DNA of 60,840 nt, taken from Reyranellaceae bacterium (GTDB taxonomy: Bacteria > Pseudomonadota > Alphaproteobacteria > Reyranellales > Reyranellaceae). Both the position numbers and the translations under genes were made by a program. Of the stretch, positions 48,418-59,446 are shown one piece after another (position 1 is the first letter of the stretch; each line of letters opens with the position of its first letter). The notes below the pieces were generated by a model. That model was not told the origin of the DNA. It did no database searches and worked only from the letters and a program-made list of their open reading frames with translations. Location: assembly GCA_022844045.1 (NCBI GenBank), contig JALHMM010000029.1:1-60840 (forward strand), written 5' to 3'.

Positions 48418-49212
48418 TCAGCCCGCCGCGGCCACGGCCCGCTTGGCCATCACCGTCACCAGATGCGCCCGATACTCGCGGCTGGCGTGGATGTCGTTGT
48501 TCAGCCCGCCGGCCGGCACCTTGATTCCGGCGACGGCGTCGGCCGACCAGCCCTTGCCCAGCGCGGCTTCCATGTCCTTGACCCGGAACACGCCCGGGCC
48601 GGCGCCGGTGACGGCGACGCGCGCGCCGCCAGCGGTGTCGGCGACGAACACGCCGACCATGGCGTAGCGCGAGGCCGGGTTGGGGAACTTCATGTAGGCG
48701 GCTTTCTTCGCCAGCGGGAAGCTCACCGCGGTGATGATCTCGCCGTCCTTCAGAGCGGTCTCGAACATGCCCTTGAAGAAGTCGTCGGCGGCGATCTTGC
48801 GCTCGTTGGTATGCACCGTGGCGCCGAGCGCGACCAGGGCGGCCGGGTAGTCGGCCGCCGGATCGTTATTGGCCACCGAGCCGCCGATCGTGCCGCGGTT
48901 GCGCACCTGGGCGTCACCGATATTGGCCGCCAGCTTGGCCAACGCCGGGATCGCCTTGGCGACCTCGGCCGAGGCCGCGACCTCGGCGTGCTTGGTCATG
49001 GCGCCGATGGTGACGCCGGAGGCATCGACCTTGATGCCCTTCAGATCGCCGATGGCGCCGAGATCGACGACGTCGGAGGGACGCGCCAGGCGCTGCTTGA
49101 TCGTCGGGATCAAGGTCATGCCGCCGGCCATGAGCTTGCCTTCCGAGGCCTTCTTCACCGCGGCGGCCGCGTCGGCGACGGACTTCGGCTTGTGGTACGC
49201 GAAATCGTACAT
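48418..49212 (-). CDS. coxM: CoxM-like FAD-binding subunit of a molybdenum hydroxylase
   Basis: The medium (flavoprotein) subunit that carries electrons from the 2Fe-2S clusters of CoxS to the acceptor. It has 264 residues from ATG 49212, with AGGAGG upstream. The FAD motifs are AGGMTLIP (29-36) and RGTIGGSVANNDPAADYPA (106 onward). The C-terminal domain contains GAGPGVFRVKDMEAALG. It is the last gene of the operon, followed by a strong terminator. Confidence 0.93.
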   Translation of the reverse strand: MYDFAYHKPKSVADAAAAVKKASEGKLMAGGMTLIPTIKQRLARPSDVVDLGAIGDLKGIKVDASGVTIGAMTKHAEVAASAEVAKAIPALAKLAANIGDAQVRNRGTIGGSVANNDPAADYPAALVALGATVHTNERKIAADDFFKGMFETALKDGEIITAVSFPLAKKAAYMKFPNPASRYAMVGVFVADTAGGARVAVTGAGPGVFRVKDMEAALGKGWSADAVAGIKVPAGGLNNDIHASREYRAHLVTVMAKRAVAAAG

Positions 49213-49238
49213 GGGGGATCCTCCTGATCTCGCTCGTC

Positions 49239-51602
<2,364 letters not shown>

Positions 51603-51667
51603 AGGTTCCTCCCTCTGGGCCCTGTTGCAGGGACGCTTGTTGTTATCGTTGGTTCGGACGCGGGGGC

Positions 51668-52153
51668 TTAGACGCCCGCGGCCTTCATGGCCTGCGCACC
51701 CGCGAGGATCGACTTCACGATGTTGTGGTAGCCGGTGCAGCGGCAGAGATTGCCCTCCAGCCCGTGCCGCACGATGTCCTCGGTGACGGCGTAGTTGTGC
51801 CGCTTCACCAGGTCGATGGCGCTCATCACCATGCCGGGGGTGCAGAAGCCGCACTGCAGACCGTGATTCTCGCGGAACGCTTCCTGCATCGGATGCAGTT
51901 TCTCGGGATTCTCGGCGAGACCCTCGATGGTCGTGACCTTGGAACCCTCGGCCTGGACCGCGAGCATGGTGCAGGATTTCACCGACACGCCGTCGACATG
52001 CACGACACAGGCGCCGCACTGGCTGGTGTCGCAGCCCACGTGGGTGCCGGTCATGCCCAGCGTCTCGCGCAGGAACTGCACCAGCAGCGTGCGCGCCTCG
52101 ACGGTGCCGGAAACGGGCTTGCCGTTCACGGTCATGGCAACGGACATCGTCAT
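51668..52153 (-). CDS. coxS: CoxS-like 2Fe-2S subunit
   Basis: The small electron-transfer subunit. It has 161 residues from ATG 52153 with GGGAG upstream; ATG 52147 also fits. The plant-ferredoxin type cluster ligands are C41, C46, C49 and C61. The second, helical-domain cluster uses C101, C104, C137 and C139 (CGFC...CRC). All eight are present. It is followed after 65 bases by coxL and then coxM, the order S-L-M. Confidence 0.94.
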   Translation of the reverse strand: MTMSVAMTVNGKPVSGTVEARTLLVQFLRETLGMTGTHVGCDTSQCGACVVHVDGVSVKSCTMLAVQAEGSKVTTIEGLAENPEKLHPMQEAFRENHGLQCGFCTPGMVMSAIDLVKRHNYAVTEDIVRHGLEGNLCRCTGYHNIVKSILAGAQAMKAAGV

Positions 52154-52298
52154 GCTGTCATCTCCCTACCGACTAGCGCGAGGCCGCTTCACGGACGCCC
52201 TTCGCGATTTCGCGCGCATAACATGGCGGGGACGCGCATTGCGGGTCAAGGGAAATGGCCGACACGATTTCGTCGGCGATACCGCGCGACGACGCTCG

Positions 52299-52389
52299 CT
52301 GTCATCCCGAGCGAAGCGAGGGATCTCAATGGGACCGCCGGCTGTCCCAGGATGACACCCTGGATTCCTCGCTACGCTCGGAATGACAG
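52299..52389. repeat. Palindromic repeat family B, copy 5, with nested insertion
   Basis: CTGTCATCCCGAGCGAAGCG and CTCGCTACGCTCGGAATGACAG form the arms. Between them lies GGGACCGCCGGCTGTCCC, a near-palindrome of the kind seen alone at 59428 and in the 42000 element. It sits between coxS and coxG. Confidence 0.85.
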
Positions 52390-52392
52390 GAA

Positions 52393-52998
52393 TCAACGCA
52401 TCGCCAGCCAGGCGATCACGAGCACCACGGCGCCCGCGCCGATGATCAGCCAGTGGTTCAGACCCCGCGCCGCCGACGCCGGTGGTGGTGCGGCCGCTGG
52501 CTGTGACGGAGTCACCGGCGCGGCGTCTGCGCCAGCCGACTGAGGCTGCGGCTCGGCCGATCCACCGACCAGCTCGGCGAACTTGCTGAAGAACTCGTCG
52601 GCGAGCTTCTTCGCCGTACCCTCGATCAGGCGCGCGCCGACCTGGGCGATCTTGCCGCCGACCTGCGCGTCGGCGGTGTAGGTCAGCACCGTGCCGTCGC
52701 CATCGTCGGCGAGATTCACCACCGCGCCGCCCTTGGCGAAGCCGGCGGCGCCGCCCTGCCCTTCGCCCGAGATGCGATAGGAGTTGGGCGGATCGAAATC
52801 CGACAGCGTCACCTTGCCGCCGAACTTGGCGCTGACCGGGCCGACGCGCATGCGCACCGTGGCCTTCAGTTCCGTGTCGGAGGTCTTCTCCAGCGATTCG
52901 CAGCCGGGGATCGCCTGCTGCAGGATCGCCGGGTCGTTGAGCGCCTCCCAGACCTTCTGCCGGGGCGCGGGAATCCGATACTCGCCCGAGAATTCCAT
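52393..52998 (-). CDS. coxG: CoxG-like SRPBCC protein with membrane anchor
   Basis: A 201-residue CO dehydrogenase subunit G family protein. Residues 1-145 form the SRPBCC/START-like fold (MEFSGEYRIPAPRQKVWEAL, PGCESLEKTSD, VGGKIAQVGARLIEGTAKKL). A Pro/Ala-rich linker (about 148-177) leads to a single C-terminal transmembrane helix (HWLIIGAGAVVLVIAWLAM). CoxG anchors CO dehydrogenase to the inner membrane in Oligotropha and can extract quinones in mycobacteria, so it should link this enzyme to the respiratory chain. It is upstream of coxS, separated by a palindromic repeat. Confidence 0.92.
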   Translation of the reverse strand: MEFSGEYRIPAPRQKVWEALNDPAILQQAIPGCESLEKTSDTELKATVRMRVGPVSAKFGGKVTLSDFDPPNSYRISGEGQGGAAGFAKGGAVVNLADDGDGTVLTYTADAQVGGKIAQVGARLIEGTAKKLADEFFSKFAELVGGSAEPQPQSAGADAAPVTPSQPAAAPPPASAARGLNHWLIIGAGAVVLVIAWLAMR

Positions 52999-53024
52999 GG
53001 CGGTTTCCTTTCAGACGCGGCCGA

Positions 53025-54956
53025 CTACCACTTCGAGGTATACGACTCGGGCGGCGGCTCGGCGAGCGGGGTGCGCAGCGAGACGTATATGGTGGCGAGA
53101 TAGGGCAACGCCAGCAGCAGCGCCTGGGCGGCGAGCCAGTTGGCCTGGGTATTCCAGAACAGCGTGCCGATCACCCATCGCCCGCCATCGCGCGCCAGCC
53201 ACCCACCGCTGGCGCCATCGTGCAGCTTGATCGCGCCCTCGGTCACCACGACCAGCAGCGCGCCCGCGATCAGCAGCGTCGAGAACAGCAGCTCCGGCAG
53301 CACCGGCGAGATGCGGCTGAACGCAGGGTCGAGCCGCACATAGCCACGGCTGCCGTCGAAGCCCAGCAGACGGCCGAAGGACAGCGTCTTGGCCAGTCGA
53401 TGGGTGCGCGGCACGTCGCCGGTGCGGAAGATGGTGAACAGCTTCCAGGCCACCAGCACGAAGCTCGGCAGCATGAAATCCCATATCGGGAAGTCGCGGT
53501 AGCGGCCGTCGATGTTGAACACGATGGTGTTCTCGCCCGAGCCGATGACGAAGAAATGCGCGTCGATGCCGAGGAAGATCAGGTGGTAGATGCAGAGCCC
53601 GGTGAAGACCAGGAACAGCATCTGGGCCAGCAGGTCGATGCGCAGCGGCGCCGTCAGCCGCGGCAGCGCGCGGAACGCCGTCCACGCCTCGCGCACCCGC
53701 GCGCCGTAAAGCGAAGGATCGGCCATGCGCCCGGTCAGGCTGTCGGCGATGCCCCGCATCAGCGCATAGCCGAAGGCCACGGCCAGGACGAAGTAGAACA
53801 CCGTGCCCAGCAAGCGGCTCGTATAGAAGGAATGCGTGTAGTTATGCCATGTCGCCTGCACGACGACCGCGGCGACGACGTAGGCGAAGACCGAGAACAC
53901 CACGATCGCCAGCGTGCCGGGTCTTCGCCGCAGGCTGGCGAAGCCCAGGATCATCAGGCCGGCGGCGATGGTCGACATCGCGAACAGCGACGCCCATTGC
54001 GGCTCGGGCGAGACAGGCTTGCCGGCCTTGAACTTCTCGACGCGATCGGCGGTGAAGATGCCCCAGGCGGCGCCGACGCTGCCCTCCTGTGCGCTTTTCC
54101 ATTCCTGATCGAAGGCTTCGATGACGTTGTATTCGAAGCCATGCTGCTCGGCGAGACGCTTGAAGATCGAGAAATAGGTGACCTGCTCGACACGGCCCGG
54201 CCGTGCGTCGGCGCGCATGCGGCCGGTGCTGGGCCAGCCCGTCTCGCCGATGACGATGCGCTTGTTGGGAAAGGCGCGGCGGACCTTCTGGTAGATGTCG
54301 ACGATGTGCTTCTCGATGCGAAGCGTGCCGTCGGCGTTGCGCTGGGACAGGCCGATCGGCACGTCCTCCCAGTAGGGCAGCAGATGCACCGTGACGATGT
54401 CGACCTCGTCGGCGATCTCGGGGTTGCGCAGCCAGAACTCCCAGACATCGGCATAGGTCACCGGTTGCTTGACCGCCTGCTTGACCATGCGGATGTAGCG
54501 CATGAGCTGCTGGGCATCGAGATCCTTGCGCAGCAGCACCTCGTTGCCGACGATCACCCGGTCGACCGACTTTGGATAGCGGTTGGCGTGATCGATCAGG
54601 GCGGCGATCTGCTCGAGGTTCTCGCGCTCGACGCTGTTGATCCAGGCGCCGTGCCAGACCTTCAGACCGTACTTGTCCGCCAGGCGCGGCACCGTCTCCA
54701 GCCCCTCGAGGCTGCTGTAGGTGCGCAGCGCGACGGTCTTGCCCTGCATCAGCTTGAGATCGGCCTCGATCTGCTGGGCGGTGGCGAAGGTGCGCGTGTG
54801 CGGGCTCTGTCCCGGCCGATACGGCGCGAAGGACACGCTCTGCAAGGGTCCCTCCTTCCAGGCCGGGATCTCGACCGGCCGGTTGGGGTACCACCACCAC
54901 AGGAAGTTCAGCGCGCCGACGAGGAGGAAGGCGGCACAGGCGACGAACGCTCGCAT
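53025..54956 (-). CDS. Membrane GH17 beta-glucan enzyme (NdvC-like)
   Basis: A 643-residue protein with an N-terminal membrane segment (FVACAAFLLVGALNFLWWW), a periplasmic GH17 domain at about 35-320, and about seven transmembrane helices in the C-terminal half. The catalytic pair is Glu139 (VIVGNEVLLRKD) and Glu238 (VIGETGWPSTG). Related proteins in Bradyrhizobium (NdvC) and Pseudomonas act as beta-1,3-glucan glucanosyltransferases that shape cyclic or periplasmic beta-glucans. It ends 27 bases upstream of coxG on the same strand, so co-transcription with the cox genes is possible, though unrelated in role. Confidence 0.87.
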   Translation of the reverse strand: MRAFVACAAFLLVGALNFLWWWYPNRPVEIPAWKEGPLQSVSFAPYRPGQSPHTRTFATAQQIEADLKLMQGKTVALRTYSSLEGLETVPRLADKYGLKVWHGAWINSVERENLEQIAALIDHANRYPKSVDRVIVGNEVLLRKDLDAQQLMRYIRMVKQAVKQPVTYADVWEFWLRNPEIADEVDIVTVHLLPYWEDVPIGLSQRNADGTLRIEKHIVDIYQKVRRAFPNKRIVIGETGWPSTGRMRADARPGRVEQVTYFSIFKRLAEQHGFEYNVIEAFDQEWKSAQEGSVGAAWGIFTADRVEKFKAGKPVSPEPQWASLFAMSTIAAGLMILGFASLRRRPGTLAIVVFSVFAYVVAAVVVQATWHNYTHSFYTSRLLGTVFYFVLAVAFGYALMRGIADSLTGRMADPSLYGARVREAWTAFRALPRLTAPLRIDLLAQMLFLVFTGLCIYHLIFLGIDAHFFVIGSGENTIVFNIDGRYRDFPIWDFMLPSFVLVAWKLFTIFRTGDVPRTHRLAKTLSFGRLLGFDGSRGYVRLDPAFSRISPVLPELLFSTLLIAGALLVVVTEGAIKLHDGASGGWLARDGGRWVIGTLFWNTQANWLAAQALLLALPYLATIYVSLRTPLAEPPPESYTSKW

Positions 54957-55030
54957 GGCCTAGCTTCTAGCAGGCCTTTTTCAGCCCGGCGATAGCCATG
55001 CGGAAGGTCGGATCGATGTCCCGGGCGCGC

Positions 55031-55136
55031 CTCACCCTGAGGAGCGACACGAAGTGGGGCGTCTCGAAGGGTGGGCAACAACCGGCGTGTCGCCCATGCT
55101 TCGAGACGGCCGCAAGGCGGCCTCCTCAGCATGAGG
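55031..55136. repeat. Palindromic repeat family A, copy 2
   Basis: Reads CTCACCCTGAGGAGC...GTCTCGAAGGGTGGG...CCCATGCTTCGAGACGGCC...GGCCTCCTCAGCATGAG, the reverse complement of the copy at 14325-14433. It lies between the cold-shock and GH17 genes. Confidence 0.88.
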
Positions 55137-55186
55137 CCGGTGGCGGACCTGACGGCGAGGACGAGGGCGAAAGCTATGCGACCAGG

Positions 55187-55720
55187 CTATTCGGGCCGGA
55201 TGTCGGCGACCTGCAGGCCCTTGGGGCCTTCGACGATGCGCACCTTGACCATCTGGCCCGGCATCAGGCTTTCGATACCGTGGCGGCGCAAGGTGGCGGC
55301 GTGCACGAAGACGTCCTTGCCGGTGGCTTGCGGGCAGACGAAGCCGTAGCCGCGTTCGGCGTTGTACCACTTGACCTGACCGACGACGTACTCGCCGTCC
55401 GCCGATGCCGCCTCGGATGGGGGCTCGCTCGCCCCTTCGGCGCGCGGCATCGGACCGGCCGTCGACAGGTCGACGTTGATGATCCGCATCACCTGCATGC
55501 CCTTGGGACCGCGCGCGGCCTGCCCGGTCAGCGTCACGCCGGGCGCGACATCGTCATGCCCGGCCTGCCGCAACACGGTGACGTGGAGGAACGCGTCGCC
55601 TTCACCAGAATCAGGCGAGACGAAACCATAGCCTTTGGTGACGTTGAACCACTTCACGCGGCCCCGGAACTCAACCAGATCCGCGCTGTCCCCGACTTCT
55701 ACGCCTGTTAGGGTCGTCAT
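55187..55720 (-). CDS. Protein with two cold-shock domains
   Basis: A 177-residue protein with two full OB-fold cold-shock domains. Domain 1 is at about 17-82 (GRVKWFNVTKGYGFVSPDSG, with RNP motifs GYGFV and DAFLH). Domain 2 is at about 111-175 (GQVKWYNAERGYGFVCPQAT, DVFVHAATL). An acidic/Ala-rich linker (about 88-108) joins them. It should bind single-stranded RNA or DNA as a chaperone. Tandem-CSD proteins of this kind are typical of alphaproteobacteria. The ATG at 55720 follows a T-rich stretch. Confidence 0.93.
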   Translation of the reverse strand: MTTLTGVEVGDSADLVEFRGRVKWFNVTKGYGFVSPDSGEGDAFLHVTVLRQAGHDDVAPGVTLTGQAARGPKGMQVMRIINVDLSTAGPMPRAEGASEPPSEAASADGEYVVGQVKWYNAERGYGFVCPQATGKDVFVHAATLRRHGIESLMPGQMVKVRIVEGPKGLQVADIRPE

Positions 55721-55902
55721 ACGCCGCCCGCTTTGTTTTTTTTCGCTCCCTGTTATGTGAAGCCTAACACCCTTTGCGGCGGTCGGGAACAGCCCCTGTC
55801 GACTGATTGCGTCAGTCTTCCTGACCGCGAGATGACCGCGAGCGAAGCGTTGCGCGACGAGCAGCGCTTGCCTAAACCAGCCGCGACACCGGGAGGTCGA
55901 CG

Positions 55903-56778
55903 ATGTTCCGCAACGATCTGTACAAGGGCAAGCGCTTCCTCATCACGGGCGGCGGCTCGGGTTTGGGCCGTGTGATGATGGAGAAGTTCGTCGAGCTGGG
56001 CGCCGATTGCGTGATCTGCGGGCGTCGCGGCGGCGTGCTCGAGGAGACCGCGCGCGCGGTGATGGCCAAGTATCCCGGACGTCGCGTCGATACCTTCACG
56101 GTGGATATCCGCGTCGCCACGGCGGTCGAGGAGATGATCGAGGCGATCTGGCGGAGCGGCCCGCTCGATGGCCTGATCAACAACGCCGCCGGCAACTTCG
56201 TCTCGCAGACCAAGGACCTCAGCCCGCGCGCCTTCGACGCCATCGCCAACATCGTGCTGCACGGCACGTTCTACATGACCAACGCCTGCGGCAAGCGCTG
56301 GATCGCCGAGGGCCGCAAGGCCAGCGTTCTCAGCATCCTCACGACATGGGTGTGGACGGGCAGCCCCTTCGTCGTGCCCTCGGCGATGTCCAAGGCCGGC
56401 GTCGCTGTCATGACCCAGAGCCTGGCGGTCGAATGGGGCCGCTACGGCATCCGTCTCAACGCCATCGCGCCGGGCCCCTTCCCCACCGAAGGCGCCTGGG
56501 CGCGGCTCAACCCCAAGGGCGACAGCGACGAGCGCTACCGCTTGCGCAACCCGATGGGCCGCGTCGGCCGGATGAGCGAGCTCGCCAACATGGCGGCGTT
56601 CCTGATGTGCGAGGAGGTCGAGTACATCAACGGCGAGGTCGTGGCGATCGACGGCGCCATGGGCATCATGGGCCACGGCACCTTCTCGAGCATGCTGTCG
56701 CGCACCGAGGACGAGTGGCGGCAGATGCGCGAGGCGATCCAGGCGACCAACGCGGCCGATCGCGCCAAGCGGGGATAG
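55903..56778 (+). CDS. 2,4-dienoyl-CoA reductase-like SDR
   Basis: A 291-residue SDR close to mitochondrial/peroxisomal 2,4-dienoyl-CoA reductases. It has GGGSGLGRVMMEKFVELGAD (cofactor), NNAAGNFVS, VLSILTTWVWTGSPFVVPSA, MSKAGVAVMTQSLAVEWGRY and GPFPTEGAWARLNP. The Lys of the active site is present (SAMSKAG) but the usual YxxxK Tyr is Met-spaced (A-M-S-K), as in that subfamily, which uses a different Tyr. It would remove double bonds during unsaturated fatty acid oxidation. GGGAGG precedes the ATG. Confidence 0.88.
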   Translation: MFRNDLYKGKRFLITGGGSGLGRVMMEKFVELGADCVICGRRGGVLEETARAVMAKYPGRRVDTFTVDIRVATAVEEMIEAIWRSGPLDGLINNAAGNFVSQTKDLSPRAFDAIANIVLHGTFYMTNACGKRWIAEGRKASVLSILTTWVWTGSPFVVPSAMSKAGVAVMTQSLAVEWGRYGIRLNAIAPGPFPTEGAWARLNPKGDSDERYRLRNPMGRVGRMSELANMAAFLMCEEVEYINGEVVAIDGAMGIMGHGTFSSMLSRTEDEWRQMREAIQATNAADRAKRG

Positions 56779-56783
56779 GCCTC

Positions 56784-56888
56784 GGTGTCGTCCTGAGCGC
56801 AGCGAAGGACCTAGCGGTCGAGCGGTCAGTCACACCGTCTGGATGTGGCCGCGATACCGCGGGATCCTTCGCTGCGCTCAGGATGACG
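56784..56888. repeat. Palindromic repeat family B, copy 6
   Basis: GTCGTCCTGAGCGCAGCGAA...GATCCTTCGCTGCGCTCAGGATGAC arms enclose a second small dyad (GCGGTCGAGCGGTC). It lies between the convergent SDR and VanZ-like genes, and its right end encodes the last residues and stop codon of the latter. Confidence 0.85.
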
Positions 56889-57237
56889 GTAACTGGCGCA
56901 ATCGCACCCCGATCCACCAGCCGAGCAGCGCGCCGATCGTGTTGGCGGCGAGGTCGAGCCATTCGAAGGACCGGCCCGGCGCGTAAAGCTGGCCCACCTC
57001 GAGGACGATCGCCGTGGCGAGGCCGGCGCCGATGGCGAAAGCTCGCCAGCGGCCCAGCGCCAGCAGCGTCGGGACCACCACCATGAAGCCATGGGTCACG
57101 CTATGGATCGGCTTGTCGAGGCCGACCTCCCAATCGCCGATCGCGGTCGGCGGCGTGGCCGTGGGCGACCAGTAGAGCCAGACGAGCAACGGGAAGCAGA
57201 CGGCCCAGCTCAGCAGCAGTGGCAGGCGAAAGCGCAT
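56878..57237 (-). CDS. VanZ-like membrane protein
   Basis: A 119-residue VanZ-family protein from ATG 57237; a TTG start at 57306 overlapping yajQ is possible and would give 142 residues. Four hydrophobic segments are visible. The family pattern is DKPIHSVTHGFMVVVPTLLA, then GLATAIVLEVGQLYAPGRSF and EWLDLAANTIGALLGWWIG. The function of stand-alone VanZ-like proteins is mostly unknown (cell-envelope or phosphoregulatory roles are proposed). The C-terminal PSS and TGA are supplied by the palindromic repeat at 56784-56888. No good ribosome-binding site marks either start. Confidence 0.78.
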   Translation of the reverse strand: MRFRLPLLLSWAVCFPLLVWLYWSPTATPPTAIGDWEVGLDKPIHSVTHGFMVVVPTLLALGRWRAFAIGAGLATAIVLEVGQLYAPGRSFEWLDLAANTIGALLGWWIGVRLRQLPSS

Positions 57238-57286
57238 CGCGAGGTTGCGCAGCACCAGCAGCAGCCGGGCGATGAACGGCAGGCGA

Positions 57287-57772
57287 TCAGTCGCGGAAGT
57301 TGACAAACTGCACCGGCTGGTCGAGCTTGAGCTTGCGGACCACCGCCATCGCCGCCTGCAGGTCGTCGCGCTTCTTGCCGGTGACGCGCAGCTCGTCGCC
57401 CTGGATCGCCGCCTGCACCTTGAGCTTCGACTCCTTGATCGCCGTCACCAGGGTCTTGGCCAGCTCGCGGTCGATGCCCTGCTTGACGACGACGATCTGG
57501 CGGATGGTATTACCGCTGGCGCGCTCCGGATCCTTGAACTCGAGCGCCCGCGCGTCGAGCTTGCGCCGCGTCACGTAGGCTTTCAGCAGCTCGTGCATCT
57601 GGCGCATCTTCATGTCGTCGTCGGCCAGCAGGGTGATCGCCTGCTCCGCGCGTTCCAGGGTGCAATGGGCGCCCTTGAAGTCGAAGCGCGTCGAGATCTC
57701 GCGACGCACGCCGTCGAGGGCGTTGTCGATCTCGGCGATCTCGGTTTTCGAAACGATGTCGAAGGAAGGCAT
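57287..57772 (-). CDS. yajQ: YajQ family nucleotide-binding protein
   Basis: A 161-residue YajQ protein from ATG 57772 (MPSFDIVSKTEIAEIDNALD), the exact family length. KMRQMHELLKAYVTRRKLDA and KVQAAIQGDELRVTGKKRDD are diagnostic, as is the C-terminal LDQPVQFVNFRD. Members bind cyclic di-GMP or nucleotides and act in gene regulation in Xanthomonas; a general role is unsettled. The reading frame extends far upstream over the divergent MlrC gene, but only the part from 57772 is coding. Confidence 0.95.
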   Translation of the reverse strand: MPSFDIVSKTEIAEIDNALDGVRREISTRFDFKGAHCTLERAEQAITLLADDDMKMRQMHELLKAYVTRRKLDARALEFKDPERASGNTIRQIVVVKQGIDRELAKTLVTAIKESKLKVQAAIQGDELRVTGKKRDDLQAAMAVVRKLKLDQPVQFVNFRD

Positions 57773-57835
57773 GGTGGCGCTCTTGTAGCGGCCCGCCCCG
57801 CCACCGGCTAGGGTCGACCGGTCCACAGGGGAGCC

Positions 57836-59296
57836 ATGGGTATGCGTGTTTTTATCGCGGGATTGGGGACAGAGACCAACATGTTCGTGCCCTTCCCGAC
57901 CGGCCGGCGGGGCTACGAGGAGTTCGGCGTCTTTCGCGGCGACGCCACCAGCCACCCGCCCCGCTCCTTCACCGGCCCCTTGCATGTCTGGCGCCGCCGG
58001 GCCGAGGAACGCGGCCACCAGGTGATCGAAGGCCTGCTGACTTTCGCCGCCCCGTCGGGCACCACCGTGCGCTCGGTCTACGAAGGCTACCGCGACGAGA
58101 TCCTCGACGGCGTGCGCGCCGCGCTGCCGCTCGACATGGTGCTGCTGAACATGCACGGCGCCATGGTCGCCGAGGGCTATGACGACTGCGAAGGCGACCT
58201 GCTGGCCCGCGTGCGCGCCATCGTCGGGCCGAAGACCATCATCGGCGGCGAGCTCGACCTGCACTGCCACATCAGCCAGCAGATGATCGAGTCGGCCAAC
58301 GTGCTGGTCACCTACAAGGAATACCCGCACACCGACCCGATGGAGCGTGCCGAGGAGGTCTTCGCGATCTGCGCCGACGCCGCCGAAGGCAAGGTCAAGC
58401 CGGTCATGGCGCGCTTCGACTGCCGCATGATCGGCCACTACCGTCCGCCGGTCGAGCCGATCAAGAGCTTCGTCGACCGCCTGCGCGCGCTGGAGGGCAA
58501 GGACGGCATCCTCTCGGTGTCCTTCGGCCACGGCTTCTCCTTCGCCGATGTCGAGGATGTCGGCACGCGCATGCTGGTGGTCGCCGATGGCGACAAGGCC
58601 AAGGCCGCGGCCCTGGCCGAGAAACTGGGCCGCGAGCTCTTCGCCATGCGCGACATCGCGGTCTCCAAGTTCCTGACGCCGGCCGAAGCCTTCGACCGCG
58701 TCGCCTCGCACAACAAGGGCCCCGTGATCATCGCCGACCGCGCCGACAATGCCGGCAGCGGCGCGCCGGGCGACTCGACCTTCGTGCTGCGGGCGCTGCT
58801 GGATCGCGGCATCGGCCCGGCGCTGTTCGGCATCGTCTGGGATCCGCTGTGCTTCCAGATCGCCGAGGAAGCGGGCGTCGACGCCACGCTCGATCTGCGC
58901 ATCGGCGGCAAGTGCGGCAAGACCAGCGGCGATCCCGTCGATCTGCGCGTCACGGTGAAGAACATCGTGCGCGGCGCGCACCAAACCTACGGACCGGTGA
59001 AGTCGCCACTGGGCGACATGGTCTGGCTGTCGGCTGGCGATGTCGACGTCGTCGTCAATACGCTGCGCACCCAACTCTTCCACCCCGACGCCTTCGAGGC
59101 GCTGGGGATCGATCCGACGAGCTATCGCATCGTCATCGTCAAGAGTGCCCAGCACTTCTACAACGGCTTCGCGCCGATCGCCGCCGAGGTGCTCTACGTC
59201 GCCACGCCGGGCGCGGCCAACCCCGACTACGTCAACCTGCCCTACACCAAGCGCAAGACGCCGTTCTGGCCGAAGGTGGCTGATCCGTTCGCCTAG
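57836..59296 (+). CDS. M81 family metallopeptidase (MlrC-like)
   Basis: A 486-residue M81/MlrC protein; ATG 57836 and ATG 57842 are both possible starts. Signature segments are GLGTETNMFVPFPT (9-22), LLNMHGAMVAEGYDD (103-117) and GELDLHCHIS (138-147), which supply zinc ligands, then FGHGFSFADVEDVGTRMLV. MlrC finishes microcystin breakdown in sphingomonads, but most homologues act on unknown peptides or related amides. No other mlr genes are present. The TAG stop codon belongs to the terminal repeat of the element at 59293-59421. Confidence 0.9.
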   Translation: MGMRVFIAGLGTETNMFVPFPTGRRGYEEFGVFRGDATSHPPRSFTGPLHVWRRRAEERGHQVIEGLLTFAAPSGTTVRSVYEGYRDEILDGVRAALPLDMVLLNMHGAMVAEGYDDCEGDLLARVRAIVGPKTIIGGELDLHCHISQQMIESANVLVTYKEYPHTDPMERAEEVFAICADAAEGKVKPVMARFDCRMIGHYRPPVEPIKSFVDRLRALEGKDGILSVSFGHGFSFADVEDVGTRMLVVADGDKAKAAALAEKLGRELFAMRDIAVSKFLTPAEAFDRVASHNKGPVIIADRADNAGSGAPGDSTFVLRALLDRGIGPALFGIVWDPLCFQIAEEAGVDATLDLRIGGKCGKTSGDPVDLRVTVKNIVRGAHQTYGPVKSPLGDMVWLSAGDVDVVVNTLRTQLFHPDAFEALGIDPTSYRIVIVKSAQHFYNGFAPIAAEVLYVATPGAANPDYVNLPYTKRKTPFWPKVADPFA

Positions 59297-59421
59297 AGCG
59301 ACGAGCCCGAAATCGGCACCACCCTGTCATCCCGAGCGCAGCGAGGGATCTAGTGGCATGCCTAGATCCCTCGCTGCGCTCGGGATGACAGATGCGTCTG
59401 AATAGCCGCTCGATGCTCTAG
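59293..59421. repeat. MITE-like element with family B core, copy 7
   Basis: Outer ends CTAGAGCGACGAGC and GCTCGATGCTCTAG are inverted copies of each other. Inside lies a family B palindrome (59324-59391: CTGTCATCCCGAGCGCAGCG / CGCTGCGCTCGGGATGACAG). Matches 46013-46142 in layout. The first CTAG contains the stop codon of the M81 gene. Confidence 0.88.
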
Positions 59422-59427
59422 TCTTTG

Positions 59428-59445
59428 GGACCGCCGGCGGTCCCA
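59428..59445. repeat. 18-bp perfect palindrome
   Basis: GGGACCGCCGGCGGTCCC, directly after the CitE-like stop codon on the minus strand. The same word forms part of the repeats at 41985-42001 and 52332-52349. It could help terminate transcription but has no T-run. Confidence 0.75.
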
Positions 59446-59446
59446 G

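Noticed and set aside
57836..59296. A microcystin-degradation locus
   Set aside because: Only an MlrC-like gene is present; mlrA, mlrB and mlrD are absent and M81 proteins are widespread with other roles.
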